Assembly: GCA_023145575.1 (NCBI GenBank) | Contig: JAGLDN010000157.1 | Coordinates: 1 to 5,420 of the forward strand | DNA: 5,420 nucleotides | Reading direction: 5' to 3' | Source: Psychromonas sp. | GTDB taxonomy: Bacteria > Pseudomonadota > Gammaproteobacteria > Enterobacterales > Psychromonadaceae | Part shown: piece after piece, positions 5,222 through 5,420 of the stretch | Layout: each line of letters begins with the position of its first letter | Position numbering within the stretch: position 1 is the stretch's first letter | The notes under the pieces: model-generated | Databases searched by the model: none | Seen by the model: the letters and a program-made list of their open reading frames with translations, nothing else | Told to the model about the DNA's origin: nothing | Made by a program: the position numbers and the translations under genes

Positions 5222-5420
5222 AGTCATTTATTTTATTAACTTTACGGCAAACACATTTAAATAAATAGGTCGAAATTCACAGAATTATAATTAAATCACA
5301 TTTTCTATAAAGATACATATACCCATGTAACACAAAAATGTGACGCAAAAATGCTTTGTCAGACTCAAGCTCAACAATCAGAACAAGGCACAATATTAGG
5401 TAATTGTTATTCACTTTTCG
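5222..5420. other. AT-rich right-edge intergenic region
   Basis: No established gene is visible. The stretch contains a perfect TATAAT within an AATTATAATT palindrome (5283-5292) but no -35 at a suitable distance, and a CACAAAAATGTG inverted motif around 5331-5342. The minus-strand frame that enters from the edge and runs to a TGA near 5280 has no recognisable protein features. Confidence 0.4.
5351..5420 (+). CDS. Possible start of a divergent gene, truncated by the window edge
   Basis: ATG at 5351 opens a frame of 23 codons (MLCQTQAQQSEQGTILGNCY...) that is still open at the window end. There is no clear ribosome binding site (ACGCAAAA precedes it) and I recognise no family. It would be divergent from ccoN and share the intergenic region with the FNR-type site. 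With so few codons, chance is quite possible. Confidence 0.2.
   Translation, partial: MLCQTQAQQSEQGTILGNCYSLF

Noticed and set aside
1..5420. CRISPR array, tRNA or rRNA genes, transposase, phage genes
   Set aside because: No regularly spaced direct repeats, no cloverleaf or rRNA-like segments, and no transposase or phage-like frames were found on either strand.

Overview
The window is AT-rich bacterial DNA, most likely from a low-GC gammaproteobacterium. The CcoN and CcoO proteins look like those I recall from marine Alteromonadales/Vibrio-type bacteria, but the species cannot be fixed from this sequence. Its core is a complete minus-strand operon for a cbb3-type (high-affinity, microaerobic) cytochrome c oxidase in the order ccoN-ccoO-ccoQ-ccoP (5108 down to 1827). 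Spacing is tight: 15 nt between ccoN and ccoO, 52 nt between ccoO and ccoQ, and a TAATG stop/start overlap between ccoQ and ccoP. All expected heme and copper ligands are present in CcoN, CcoO and CcoP, so the enzyme should be functional. The assembly genes ccoGHIS, which often follow ccoP, are not in the window.

Upstream of ccoN there is a convincing FNR/ANR-type promoter. A TTGAT-N4-ATCAA-like box with 9 of 10 consensus bases sits with its centre exactly 41.5 bp upstream of the start site implied by a TATACT -10 box. This is the classical class II geometry for oxygen-responsive activation. A 17-bp perfect palindrome overlaps the box on its promoter side.

The left part (336-1268, plus strand) holds a 310-residue protein of unannotated type. 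Reading it by eye, its C-terminal two thirds follow the layout of M35 'aspzincin' metallo-endopeptidases (WFG motif, FxxFxxP-like strand, zinc helix, GTxxD motif, NP...YF tail). However, the HExxH zinc/catalytic motif reads EAISS. It is best described as a candidate pseudo-metalloprotease with a Pro/Ser-rich N-terminus and no signal peptide. It is the most unusual item in the window.

The remainder is AT-rich intergenic DNA. The 335 nt at the left edge carry an imperfect hairpin and possible promoter elements. The 558 nt between the pseudo-protease gene and ccoP carry a strong rho-independent terminator hairpin, a second hairpin, and a widely spaced pair of inverted TATACCAAT motifs that could mark a small non-autonomous element. 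The right edge (5214-5420) has no clear gene; only a short open frame runs off the end.
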